Assembly: GCF_035083965.1 (NCBI RefSeq)
Contig: NC_089730.1
Location: 20,470,527-20,534,526 of the forward strand
Source of the DNA: Branchiostoma lanceolatum
Lineage: Eukaryota; Chordata; Leptocardii; Amphioxiformes; Branchiostomatidae
Direction: 5' to 3'
Length of the DNA: 64,000 nucleotides
Shown here: one piece after another, positions 44,062-56,500 of the stretch
How the letters are laid out: each line of letters starts with the position of its first letter
Numbering within the stretch: position 1 is the first letter of the stretch
Made by a program: the position numbers and the translations under genes
Notes under the pieces: model-generated
The model's database searches: none
What the model was told of the DNA's origin: nothing
Seen by the model: the letters and a program-made list of their open reading frames with translations, nothing else

Positions 44062-46211
44062 ATGGTAAATTATCTGGGTGTGAAGAGAGACAAAAGATCA
44101 CGTTTTTGTTTAACATATATGTATATATGGCAAGAACGTTCGTTAGGGCAAGAATTCTGAATGTTCTGGTGCAAATGATAAGGGGGAGGGGGGCACCGAA
44201 CGTCTGCTATGCGTGAATGCTTTTGTGTAACGTTACATGTAGTTTACAAACAAAAAAAAAGATTGACGTTAACTCTACCCCTGTCTGTTACCTTCCCCTC
44301 CAGGCTGTGACGTTACACACGGATGTCGGCGACATCAAGATAGAACTGTTTTGTGAGCAGAGCCCGAAATCATGTGAGGTAAACTATCTTCTGAAGTTCT
44401 TCTTTTTATTTGTTTTCACAAATTTATTTGTGAGCAAAATCGAGAATGTTTGATAAAAGCTATATACAACGCATAGATATGATAATGGTAGTGAAATAGT
44501 TGTCCATATATACATTTTAACTGAGCAATAAGACGTAAACTTTAAAGTGAACGAACTTACAGGATTTAAAAAAATTCCTTCCATTAATTTGTTCTCCAGA
44601 ATTTCTTGGCTCTTGCTGCTAGTGACTACTACAAAGGCAATGTCTTTCACAGGTGAGTTAGCAAGATCCAACCAGAGAACAGATTTACACATCCCTACAT
44701 GATCGTGAATTGATTCTGGCTCAGTATTCAGTGTAACACACCAGCTTAAACCGCATACAGTGACTGGTTAGAGTATAGTAAAGTACATGTAGCTCTGGTA
44801 GAATTATAGGTCATGTAAGAATTACAAACATTTAAGTACTGTGATAAACATTGATTAGGCTGTTTGATTTTGCAAGTCTGCACAATTACGCGTATACAAA
44901 GCTTACCTTTGTTCATGAAAATTCTCTCCCCAGAAACATCAAAGGGTTCATGGTTCAGACGGGAGATCCCACAGGCACGGGGAAGGGGGGGAGCAGCATC
45001 TGGGGAGGCAAGTTTGAGGACGAGATCAGCGACACGTTAAAGGTAAACAAACAGAACTGTTCTAGACACAGAACAAGCATCCAAAACGTTAGCAAGTCTT
45101 TCCTGTTATTTGCATCAAAGATGTTGGAATTGTTTGATTTCAGATAGCTTTTCTTTTATGATGTCTTTATTTGTGCCAAAGCTGTGTATAGAAATATCTG
45201 AAGTTGGATCAGAGACTTTAGCTTTCTAGTTTCAAATTCATAACTGATGTTTTAATGTCTTCTATTTTTAGATACATGTAAAACCAACCTTTTCTCAGTA
45301 ACTGTAAATGTCCTTTAAAGACTGAATCTGATTTGTTTGTTTGTTTGTTTGTTTGTTTTCCTCCCCCAGCACAACGTCCGTGGGGTGGTTTCCATGGCGA
45401 ACAGCGGACCCAACACGAACGGTTCTCAGTTCTTCATCACGTACGCCAAACAGCCGCATCTCGACATGAAGTACACCATCTTTGGAAAGTAGGACATGTT
45501 TTTAATTTTAATACTGTAGTATTTAATCAACTTTGAGCATTTCAAAAAGGCCATAGTATACACAATGATGATACATGTAGTGAGAAGGAAAAACTCATTT
45601 CACAGGACACATTCTTTGCTTTCATGATTATTCAAAAGATCTTCCCAAGCATATGCATGTTATATGTAGTTTACCATCTTCGAAAGTATGACATTATTAT
45701 GATGATCAGGCACACAATTAAGATAGATTGACAAGAAAATTTATTTCACCTTCTTACCTTAGTTCTCATGATGAACTCTTGAACTCGTATCTTCCCAAGC
45801 ATGTTGGATCTTTCTTTTTATATTAACATGTACAGGTACCAAACTTAAAATGTCCTCTCCTTGTTTGTCATGAAGACATTTTAGCACAAAAAACACTGCC
45901 TCCACTCATGTTTTTAATTTCAAAGTGATCCCCTTCTCACAGATAGAATAATCTACCAGAGAAACCATTGTGCGTAATGGAGTTTAATGCACTGTTATTT
46001 TCCTTGGGGCACCAATCTTATTTTCAACTTACTTAAGATCTTGGGATGGACATAGTCTTAGATATTGCCACTTTCTTCCCCCAGAGTGATAGACGGCCTG
46101 GACACCCTGGATGAGCTTGAGAAGCTGCCGGTGGAGGAGAGAAGCTACAAACCGCTGTCTGACGTCAGAGTATCCGACATCACCATACATGCCAACCCCT
46201 TCGCTGACTAA
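44062..46211 (+). CDS. PPIL3: Peptidyl-prolyl isomerase-like 3 (cyclophilin)
   Basis: Six coding exons: 44062-44064 (ATG alone), 44304-44378, 44600-44652, 44934-45042, 45370-45488, 46085-46211. Total 486 nt, 161 aa, the usual PPIL3 length. A compact cyclophilin that is a spliceosome-associated member of the prolyl isomerase family. The protein begins [20 protein letters not shown] and ends [11 protein letters not shown]. Catalytic-site residues are visible in [15 protein letters not shown] (Arg, Phe, Gln) and [10 protein letters not shown]. The position of the cyclosporin-binding Trp of PPIA is His (QPHLDMK), as in other PPIL3 proteins. The first codon is split from the rest by an intron. The last codons and stop are the seed of the minisatellite that follows. 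Confidence 0.97.
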
Positions 46212-48122
46212 TGGTCCAGTCCAGAGTATCACCATACTAGCACATGCCAACCCCTTCGCTGACTAGTGGAACAGTCCAGAGTATCACACATCACCATACA
46301 TGCCAACCCCTTCGCTGACTAGTGGAACAGTCCAGAGTATCACACATCACCATACATGCCAACCCCTTCGCTGACTAGTGGAACAGTGCAGAGTATCCGA
46401 CATCACCATACATGCCAACCCCTTCGCCGACTAGTGGAACAGTCCAGAATATCACACATCACCATACATGCCAACCCCTTTGCTGACTAGTGGAACAGTC
46501 CAGAGTATCCGACATCACCATACATGCCAACCCCTTCGCTGACTAGTGGAACAGTCCAGAATATCCGACATCACCATACATGCCAACCCCTTCGCTGACT
46601 AGTGGAACAGTCCAGAGTATCCGACATCACCATACATGCCAACCCCTTCGCTGACTAGTGGATCAGTCCAGAGTATCCGACATCACCATACATGCCAACC
46701 CCTTCGCTGACTAGTGGAACAGTCCAGAGTATCCGACATCACCATCCATGCCAACCCCTTCGCTGACTAGTGGAACAGTCCAGAGTATCACACATCACCA
46801 TACACGCCAACCCCTGGCTGACTAGTGGGACAGTCTAGAGTATCCGACATCACCATACATGCCAACCCCTTCGGCGACTAGTGGAACAGTCCAGAATATC
46901 TGACATCACCATACATGCTAACCCCTTTGCTGACTAGTGGAACAGTCCAGAGTATCCGACATCACCATACATGCCAACCCCTTCGCTGACTAGTGGAACA
47001 GTCCAGAGTATCCGACATCACCATACATGCCAACCCCTTCGCTGACTAGTGGAACAGTCCAGAGTATCCGACATCACCATCCATGCCAACCCCTTCGCTG
47101 ACTAGTGGATCAGTCCAGAGTATCCGACATCACCATACATGCCAACCCCTTCGCTGACTAGTGGAACAGTCCAGAGTATCCGACATCACCATCCATGCCA
47201 ACCCCTTCGCTGACTAGTGGAACAGTCCAGAGTATCACACATCACCATACACGCCAACCCCTGGCTGACTAGTGGGACAGTCTAGAGTATCCGACATCAC
47301 CATACATGCCAACCCCTTCGCCGACTAGTGGAACAGTCCAGAATATCTGACATCACCATACATGCTAACCCCTTTGCTGACTAGTGGAACAGTCCAGAGT
47401 ATCCGACATCACCATACATGCCAACCCCTTCGCTGACTAGTGGAACAGTCCAGAGTATCACACATCACCATACATGCCAACCCCTTCGCTGACTAGTGGA
47501 ACAGTCCAGAGTATCCGACATCACCATACATGCCAACCCCTTCGCCGACTAGTGGAACAGTCCAGAATATCTGACATCACCATACATGCTAACCCCTTTG
47601 CTGACTAGTGGAACAGTCCAGAGTATCCGACATCACCATACATGCCAACCCCTTCGCTGACTAGTGGAACAGTCCAGAGTATCCGACATCACCATACATG
47701 CCAACCCCTTCGCTGACTAGTGGAACAGTCCAGAATATCCGACATCACCATACATGCCAACCCCTTCGCTGACTAGTGGAACAGTCCAGAGTATCCGACA
47801 TCACCATACATGCCAACCCCTTCGCCGACTAGTGGAACAGTCCATAGTATCCGACATCACCATACACGCCAACCCCTTCGCTGACTAGTGGGACAGTCCA
47901 GAATATCCGACATCACCATACATGCCAACCTCTTCGCCGACTAGTGGGACAGTCCAGAATATCCGACATCACCATACATGCCAACCCCTTCGCCGACTAG
48001 TGGAACAGTCCAGAGTATCACACATCACCATACACGCCAACCCCTGGCTGACTAGTGGGACAGTCCAGAATATCTGACATCATCATCCATACCAACCCCT
48101 TCGCTGATTAATGGTCCAGTCC
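46150..48122 (+). repeat. ~35 copies of the PPIL3 coding end plus stop (3'UTR minisatellite)
   Basis: 56-bp unit: GTATCCGACATCACCATACA, TGCCAACCCCTTCGCTGACT then AGTGGAACAGTCCAGA. The first copy is the PPIL3 coding end (its stop is TAA; later copies read TAG). Larger blocks also repeat, for example variants CGCCAACCCCTGG and GTGGATCAG recur in the same order around 46660-46850 and 47100-47290, showing a higher-order duplication. The last unit, at about 48110, again reads TTAATGG, close to the first. Confidence 0.95.
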
Positions 48123-50505
48123 ACAAGCTTCAACTGCAGATGTCAGCCATCTTGTTTATCAAGAAACTGTGATGTTCTGTCTAAAGCCAAGATGTCGCGA
48201 CCCGTGTTCAACTTTTAAAAGAACAAGGGCAATAATGAATTAGCTTTGGTACCATCCCCTAAACTTACCGCTGACTCTGCCTTTTTGCTTGCTTACCACA
48301 GAAAAACAGTTTTCTATGGTAAGCAAACGATAAGGGAGAACCAGCGGTAACTAGGGAGGGTTGTTCCCAATCTAGTAAACAATAGCAGTAAGGAGTCTTT
48401 CACAACATGCAAAGTATCCAGAAGATCATGCTTTTCATCTTGCAATTCATTTAGGCACAAAAGTAACTTTTAACACTATACAGTCAGTTCTGTATGGCAA
48501 TATTTGTGTACTGTTGAAGAGAGGGAAGATTGGAAGCACATAAAAGAACTGAGACAACAGACAACAATGCGAAGTAAACTTTATTTCATGCCAAATGTAC
48601 TTGTGATGTTACATGACTAAGGTTGAGGTCATGCTCCTTGCATTTAAGAACAGCAATGTATGCTTACTGTCTCATGTGTACACATTTTCTATTTAGTACT
48701 GTACCTTTATACTGAGTTTTACTCACATCTAGTCTTTATTCTCTTCAAATTCAACATAACTTAAACAGCATCTTCAAAAGATGATTTTCTAGCACTTTTA
48801 AAAAGTAAATATCAATCATGCACGATTGAAAACAAAATAAAAATCGCCTTTTTAAAAAAAAAAAACCACGAAGACAGGAATGACTGTAGAGAAATTTTAG
48901 CAGCAATTTTGCTTTACCGACTTCTGAAAATAGTCTCTTACTGTCCATGCCTTTTACAATAAATCTTTATCATTCACACATGCTTTGTAAAGTTTGTTAT
49001 ACTTCTTATAGTCCTCCATATAACGAAAATAGTTGTATTTTTCTCGTGGGTGTTCATATCATAGTAGGTAGTTGTATATCTTACGTTTCTTACTACTTGA
49101 ATGTATGTGTTCTTCATATTATTCTATCATCTTCCTTATATCTTACTTAATATGTATACTCTCCTAGCCCATAAGCCTTTGAGTGCCTTCAGTTAGTCCT
49201 TTATGGTTGCTACAAATGTATATTGCTTCACTTTAACCAACCATGCTACACTATTGCTTTAGTTTGTTGTTGTGTGTGTGTTCACTTCCAGTGGTTTTAG
49301 TTTCTAACATCAGTTAAAGTACATAATAGTTCTTCAATATGACATGAGTACTGCATACAGTCCCCTGCCTTATACTAATATAATGTAAGAGTAGAGCCCA
49401 TATCTAGGAGTTCTCTGTGGAAAGTTCATGTAGTAACCCCTCTGAAAAACTTCTTTACAAAATCTAAATAAAGAACGGGATTGAGTTATGCCTACTAGAA
49501 AATTCAGCTTGGTCACATACTGCACAATATAAAAGCGTTTCTCTCATCATCTTATAGCTTTTGTCTGTCATGTACAGTTATAGTAGGATTGGTCAGTCGA
49601 CCAATCGTAGGGAATTACGCTGAGGAAGCGACCTTTGACCTCCGCTCGTGCCGCCTTCATTAATAGCGACATCCGCCGTCCCTACGGCTGGGCTCGCCTC
49701 CCGCTCAATGTTACCACCGTCCCGCCCCTACTGCAATTTCGTTTCTTTAACGAACGATCAGAATTGTGTAAATTTACCAATACCGTACGTAAATGCTACA
49801 CTGCAGTTTGTGTTGTAACTGCCGGTCGCCAAGGCCATAGTCCTTGGCCGTTGATGTCTTTGTACAACCAATAAGCCTCTATCACAGAGCAGACGCACAT
49901 ATTAAAGACATCACATGCCCCAAACCGCGTAGCTCTCTTCTTGTATTGTATATGTGTACGTAAGTGTAATTGGTGAGTGGGAGTGGTTACTCCAGACAAG
50001 AGGTAATGTAAAATTGACAGGACTGTTTTGTTGTGGTTTATGAATGGTGGTTTCCTATGCCAGGTGGTCTGGCCAGGTTTGACTAATAGTTTTCTTACAG
50101 GTTTGCAATAGAAAAACCTGTTCTGTTTTTGCTTGCAAGGATGGGAGCCGCCATGTTGGATGTGACCATTTTATTGGGAGGAGTGTTTTTTTGGGTCTCT
50201 AATGTTGGGTGTGACCATTTTGACGGAGGGGTATTTTTCTTGCTAGTTGCAACACTTTTCACTGTTTCCTGTTATTTGATGTCCAAAAATGAGACAACCC
50301 AACCCTATTGCACATTTCTATATATCGTAATTATACAGGCACACAATGCACTGTTACCCTTAGTCATCATTAGCAAGGAGATCAAACGGGTTGCTAATGA
50401 CAACCGTCTCTTTCTGCTCCTCTTCCTCCAATCCTAAGACTCCTGTTTCCCTCTGTTTTTGATTCCCTCCGTGTACAATTGAATCACCAGGGTCGAACAC
50501 CCTTC
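48123..50505. other. PPIL3-GNL1 intergenic and 3'UTR sequence
   Basis: AT-rich. No supported gene. Short frames at 48947, 49635 and 50129 lack splice context. Contains the 3'UTRs of PPIL3 (+) and GNL1 (-). Near 50340-50410 and 50480-50560 a GNL1-like stretch (TAGTCATC..AGCAAGGAGATCAAACGGG) appears twice: the second is the GNL1 coding end, the first a partial downstream copy. Confidence 0.55.
50342..50412 (-). repeat. Partial downstream copy of the GNL1 coding end
   Basis: TTAGTCATCATTAGCAAGGAG, ATCAAACGGGTTGCTAATGA and CAACCGTCTC match 50505-50555 (TAGTCATCGTCAGCAAGGAG, ATCAAACGGGCTGCTCATGG, CAACCGTCTC), i.e. the last codons and stop of GNL1. A second case, like PPIL3, of a stop-codon region duplicated into the 3'UTR. 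Confidence 0.8.
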
Positions 50506-53500
50506 CTAGTCATCGTCAGCAAGGAGATCAAACGGGCTGCTCATGGCAACCGTCTCCTCCTCCTGAGGCTCTCCATCCCTCCTCCCTCTGGCTGGTTCCT
50601 TCCCTCCCTCCTCCACGGAGCTGGAGAAGTCGGAGCTGGAGTCCTCCGCTGCCCCTCCCCTGCTCCTGTCCTGCAGCGCTGAGATCTCACCGGTCTCTGG
50701 GTGGGCCTCCCAGTCTCCTGCAACAGGAAAGGTCTTCATAAAGGATTGACAAGACATTGTTTAAGTCTCTGGGTGGGCCTCCCAGTCTCCTGCAACAGGA
50801 AAGGTCTTCAGAAAGGATTGACAAGACATTGTTTAAGTCTCTGGGTGGGCCTCCCAGTCTCCTGCAACAGGAAAGGTCTTCATAAAGGATTGACAAGACA
50901 TTGTCAAAACCATGACTGGTTTACCCATGTACTTAAACACTATGCCTGTTGAACAAAATGCAAATTTATAAAATAAATATATAGTGATTGAACTTGTAAA
51001 TACAGTTAACAGATCAAGACTGTACAGCATGGACAGCAGAATATGACTGACCATGTCTCTTCCTAAGAATTATAGTTTATTTTCAGTGCAAACCAGACTG
51101 TGGAATACCAATGTTTTATAGTGTTTATTCTGGGAGTCTTTTGCACAGGGAGTTAGTTACATGTCTTCTAGTAGGAGCAGTATGCTGATAAGACATATAT
51201 GTACTAGGAAACGTATGCACATTTCAAAGGGATTAAGACCAAAGCATACTTTCGGTATATCCCAGCGGCTTCATACACAGAGAGATGGGGCCCTCCCACT
51301 TGTCATAAAGGATAGTTACTACTGTGTAACATACTTGGTGTGTATGGGTTACAAGCCTGTATAACATACTCTGGTGTTTAGTGTACCCTGGCGGCTTCAC
51401 ACACAGACAAATGCGTCCCTCCAGTGCCATGCGCAGGATACTGTTCGCCGCCCGATACACGTCCGTTCGCGCCGTCTTTGCCGTACGGAAACCTCGCTTC
51501 TCTGCCCAGGCTGGGGAAAGAAAGGGAAGGTACATGTTTGTCCCTTCAGTTCTAGCTTATACTAGTTATATGAAGCTACTCTCCACTAGAAATAAAAAGG
51601 TGGCCAGATACTATAATTATTGTACCATGTAAAATATTCAACACGCTCAAAAGTACAGTACATTGAACACTTGACATTCAAGGGTTTACCATTTAAGTGT
51701 AACTTACTTACAACTTAAGGACTGCAACCTTTTCCAATAGCATACTGACTTCAATACATGTGTGGTTTTAGATCTTAGCACTCTAAGATACAGTAAACCT
51801 CCCCACCATCACAAATGTCCCAGGCGCACCACTGCTCCTGTCGGGCGCCCTGCGGCTGGGTCGGGTCGTTGTCAGGGTGACGCAGGTTCAGCAGACGCAC
51901 CACGGGCACCCTGGCCGCCAGGTATCCCACCGACGTGTACGGCTCCTGCAGCTGGGGCAGCGGGTAGGTACCCGACAGCACCTGAACATAGGGGGGAGAC
52001 CTTAGGTCAATATCCTGTTACTCCTGACGTATAACCTGTTACTCCTGACCTATAACCCACGACCTCTAACCCCTGACATGTAAATGCTTTTCCATAAGAG
52101 AAGGAAGATAAGCAAAGGAGAGTTCCACAGCAGTAACACAGATCCCCTGACCTCTAACCAATTAACTGACTTTCATCAAACCACTGACATGTAACCAGTG
52201 ACCTGTAACCCCAGACCTTAAGCTGCTCATCTGTTGAGTGAAGGGAAGATGAACCCAGCCTTTAACCCAAACCCTTTAACCTATGACCTGTACTCCTGAC
52301 CTGTAGCTGCTTGTCTGTGAGTGATGGGAAGATGAGTCCGGGTGAGTCACACAGCCGCACAGTTGGGGTGAGGAAGATGGTCTGGAAGTGCTTGGTGTGG
52401 CCGGGGGTGCGGGACGTGCTCACAACCTGGATGGGGGGGAGTGATGCATGTTATGTCACTAATCATGTCATGGCACTGATTATGTTATGACGCTGATTCT
52501 ACACGCAAACTTCATGGTATGGATAACATCCGTTTATGCATGACCTCAGCTTATTTCATTTTGAAAAATTTGCACCATCACTTGACAAGGATGTGACATT
52601 GCTTGTAGGTATTCAATTTTTCTGAAAAACATTTACAAGGAGAGCGCCCTCAGCGCTGAACATTAATAAGTTAATCTACCAGACTTATTATGTATAGTCT
52701 AGCAGGTGTGCAGCAGCTATAGAATGTCACAGATCAAAGTTCCTCACCTTTGACCCCACCAGTCCATTCATCAAGGAAGACTTTCCCACGTTGGGGTGTC
52801 CTGGAGGGGGGGAAATGTACTTTTATTATCTTGTTAAAAACATGCATATCAATCCTGAGATCTACACCTGTACCTGTTGAAATTATATCATGATGCCTGC
52901 AGTCTTCTTCTCACTGCATTCAAGAAATAATAAAGAATCTAAAAACATTTTAAAAAAAGATCTTAGAAATTGCACACATGCAGAACCAACATCACAACAG
53001 CAATGACATGAGCTAACCCACACATCCTATAGTCAGGACCCCGTCACGGAACTGCAGGTAGGGGGAGCTTCTGTCCTGGTCCGTCTCTGCTGGCGGGTCC
53101 GGCGCACTCGTGTCCTCGTCCTTGTCATCGTCGGTCTCTCCGCCGACTTCTGCAGCTGCAATCTTCTCAGCCCAGCTCGCCAGGTCAACTGTGGGTGTAC
53201 AAAAACCAAACATCGACATGTGGTTATAGAAAAGGACCAAATTTAATGAAAGCACAAGGTTACAGTTACTCAAGCAACTGGATAATATCAGGAAACGATT
53301 ATAGATGTTTCAGACAGCGTCCCTTATCTTTCGTCAGTGACCAGGACCATTTAACAGCTTTTAAACCAAACCTCAGAATTGATGTCGGAAATGTCTGTTT
53401 CCAAATCTTATCCAGTTGCTTGAGTTAAACTGTTACAGTAAAAATACCTTGCGTATCTCATTACCTGGATGTCGACAGACCAAATGAATGATACAATCTT

Positions 53501-56500
53501 TGGTTTGTTTTCCTAAGGGTTGCAACTTACTCCAGAAAAAAGTGGCCTGGGTCTCTTCTCGGTTTCTTTATGAAGACTTTGATAGTAATTAGCTAATATG
53601 TAACTAGCAACAATCAGAGACTGAACCCAGGGCTTGTGACAACATGAGAAAGCTGCCCATCATTCTTTGGCTAAATGATATACCAGAGGCAGTCTATTCT
53701 AATAAACCAGTAAAGTGTGAACATCTCTTACCTCTCCCATTGCAGATTTTCTCACAAGCCCCCAGCAGCTCGCTGGGCCCGACGGCTTTCATGTTGCGAC
53801 CCGGGCGTCGCCGCTTCTTCTGTAGCACTGAGGAAAAAAGGATGACTTTCAAACTTATCGAGACACAGCTTAAAATCAGAAATTGGCACACAGGGCTCCA
53901 GACTAACTTTTAGGCCTAGGAGCACTGTGCTCCTAACTCAAAAAAGTTAGGAGCACTAGCAAAAATCTAGGAGCACCACTACAAAAAGTTGGAAGAACAA
54001 GCAAAAGTCTTGGCTATACCAAGTAATACTCCTATTAATCAATGTTAACAACAGGGAATAAAGTATTTGAATAGATCATAAAAGATAAAAGCCTACATTG
54101 ATGGTGCAGAACAATTGGCAATTCAATTCATTCAACGCCTACCAAGTACCTACATACTGATACTAGTACGAGGGATTTTTAGAAAAATTTGGCATAGGTT
54201 CCCCGGCTGGCCCCTATCCGGGGGCCAGGGTGCCTCAAGTTCAACAAGTTGAAAAATACACAATGGTATTTTTTACTTGGAACAAGGCAAGTAATGATTC
54301 ACATAACCTTGAATGATAAATAAATAGATAACTCTAAAACTTCTCTATTGGGTTCATGACCAAAACAAATAAAGTCACATTCCATAATTTGAAACTTCAC
54401 TGCTGGCATCAAGTTCAACATTTTTACAGGTGTTTCTTTTCTTTTTACCGTCACCCTCTGTCTACAAATAATCCCCAATACTTTAATACCCTTAAAATTC
54501 TTGCTCAATAGTATCAAAAATGATCTGTTTGTGCCCGCCCAGTCAAATATCTTCGGTTCCTTCGAAACGCGCAGTTCAAATTTCGCGCGTCAGGACCGCG
54601 CCGCGATCCAATGACAGGCTGACCGCATGGAAAAAGCTTTGTGATTCGCCGCTGTGCAGTATAGACCGCAGCAGAATAAAAGTAGCACCATAACAACGGG
54701 CAGATAATGAGCTTTGAAATGATACAGAAGTGACAGAAGAAAAATTTGATATTTTTGGGAATAAAACTTCACTTGAATTGATTCATCGATTTTTTATCGT
54801 GAAAATTATCGCTTGAACAGGTGTAAATATGACCGCAGGAAACAGGCGTTTCATTCTGCTGTGGTCTATTTTTCATAAACATCATAGCCGCCATTGAAAA
54901 CAGCGAGCGTCCGGCGAGCGCTCACTTTCATCGGCAAAGTTTTGGCATTTGAAACATTTTACAAATCAAACAAATACACCACAAAGGAGAGAAACCTATA
55001 TCCTTTATTTCTATGGGTAACTTTGCCACTAGGAACGGATAGTTTTGTACCGCGGGTGTGGGAACATGATAGAAAATTCACCGACGATATTCGCGGTAGC
55101 GTTGGAATACCTATATTTTCGGCTTACCGCTTAGTTCTGCAGGCATTATCCTGGCGCAGGTCTTAATTTTTGATTGTCGCACCGTGCGACCGCGATTTTA
55201 AATCTAGTCGCATTCTCAAAAAACTGGTCGCATACATGTTGTATGCGAGTCGCACTCACGAGCGCTGGCACATGATATACATGTACTACAGGAAACTAGA
55301 AACGTTTAAGACCAATTATGAGAGTGGCTTCTGCTTGTTTGTAAGCATCATTTTAATGCTATGACATCTTCCAAGTGTTAAATATCTGATAAATTCTTTT
55401 CCTGTTTCTTTCACACTTAACACCTTGCCTAAGGCGCAAGTTGAATGACCTACATGTGTAAAACCAGCTGAAGCCATCTATACATCTAGTCGGAGATGAT
55501 CAAGTTTCTGACCATCCAACAAAGGAACAACAGTAGTAGGATTCAGTAAAACCCCATCTACAAGGTCTTAAGACATCTTGAGTCTTAAAGGTTCCCGACC
55601 TGTTCCTGGGTCCTTCTCATCCTCAGCGTGCTCCTTGGGGAAGGAGGTGAAGCAGACGACCTCCACCTGGGGGAACTTAGACTTGAAGTAGCTGCGCCAG
55701 GCCACGACAAGGGCAGGGGGCGCCAGGTCGATCTTATTCAGCACCAGGACGAGAGACTTTCCCAGCTCTGTGGTGACATAGTCGTACAGGGCTGGGGAGA
55801 AGTGGAGAACCTGGAACAGAACAACAGTTGCTTAGTAACAACAGTTCCCATGGTGACAGCGCAGGGGGCGCTAGGTCGATCTTATTCAGCACCAGGACGA
55901 GAGACTTTCCCAGCTCTTTGGAGATGTAGTCATACAGGGCTGGGGAGAAGTGGAGAACCTGGAACAGAACAACAGTTGCTTAGTAACAACAGTTCCCATG
56001 GTGACAGCGCAGGGGGCGCTAGGTCGATCTTATTCAGCACCAGGACAAGAGACTTGCCCAGCTCTGTGGTGACGTAGTCGTACAGGGCTGGGGAGAAGTG
56101 GAGAACCTGAAATAGAACAAGAGTTGCTTAGTAACAACAGCTCCCATGGTGACAGCTCAGGGGCGCCCGAGGTCGACCTTATTCAGCACCAGGACGAGAG
56201 ACTTTCCCAGCTCTTTGGTGACATAGTCGTACAGGGCTGGGGAGGAGTGGAGAACCTGGAACAGAACAGTTGCTTAGCAACAACAGTTGTATGGTGACAG
56301 AACAACAATTGCTTAGTAACAACAGTTCCCATGGCAACAGTCTAGGGGGTGCCAGGTTGATCTTATTTAGCATAGAGACTTCAACCTGAAAGTGAAACAG
56401 AACAACAATTGCCTAAGTGATATCATAGAGGCAATACAGCGTAGAACTTACAATAGTAGCTAGGTGAGACAGAGTTTGTGTACAGAAAGGTGTAGAATCT

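Noticed and set aside
49635-49874. 79-codon plus-strand frame
   Set aside because: No family resemblance or splice signals; in the 3' intergenic region.
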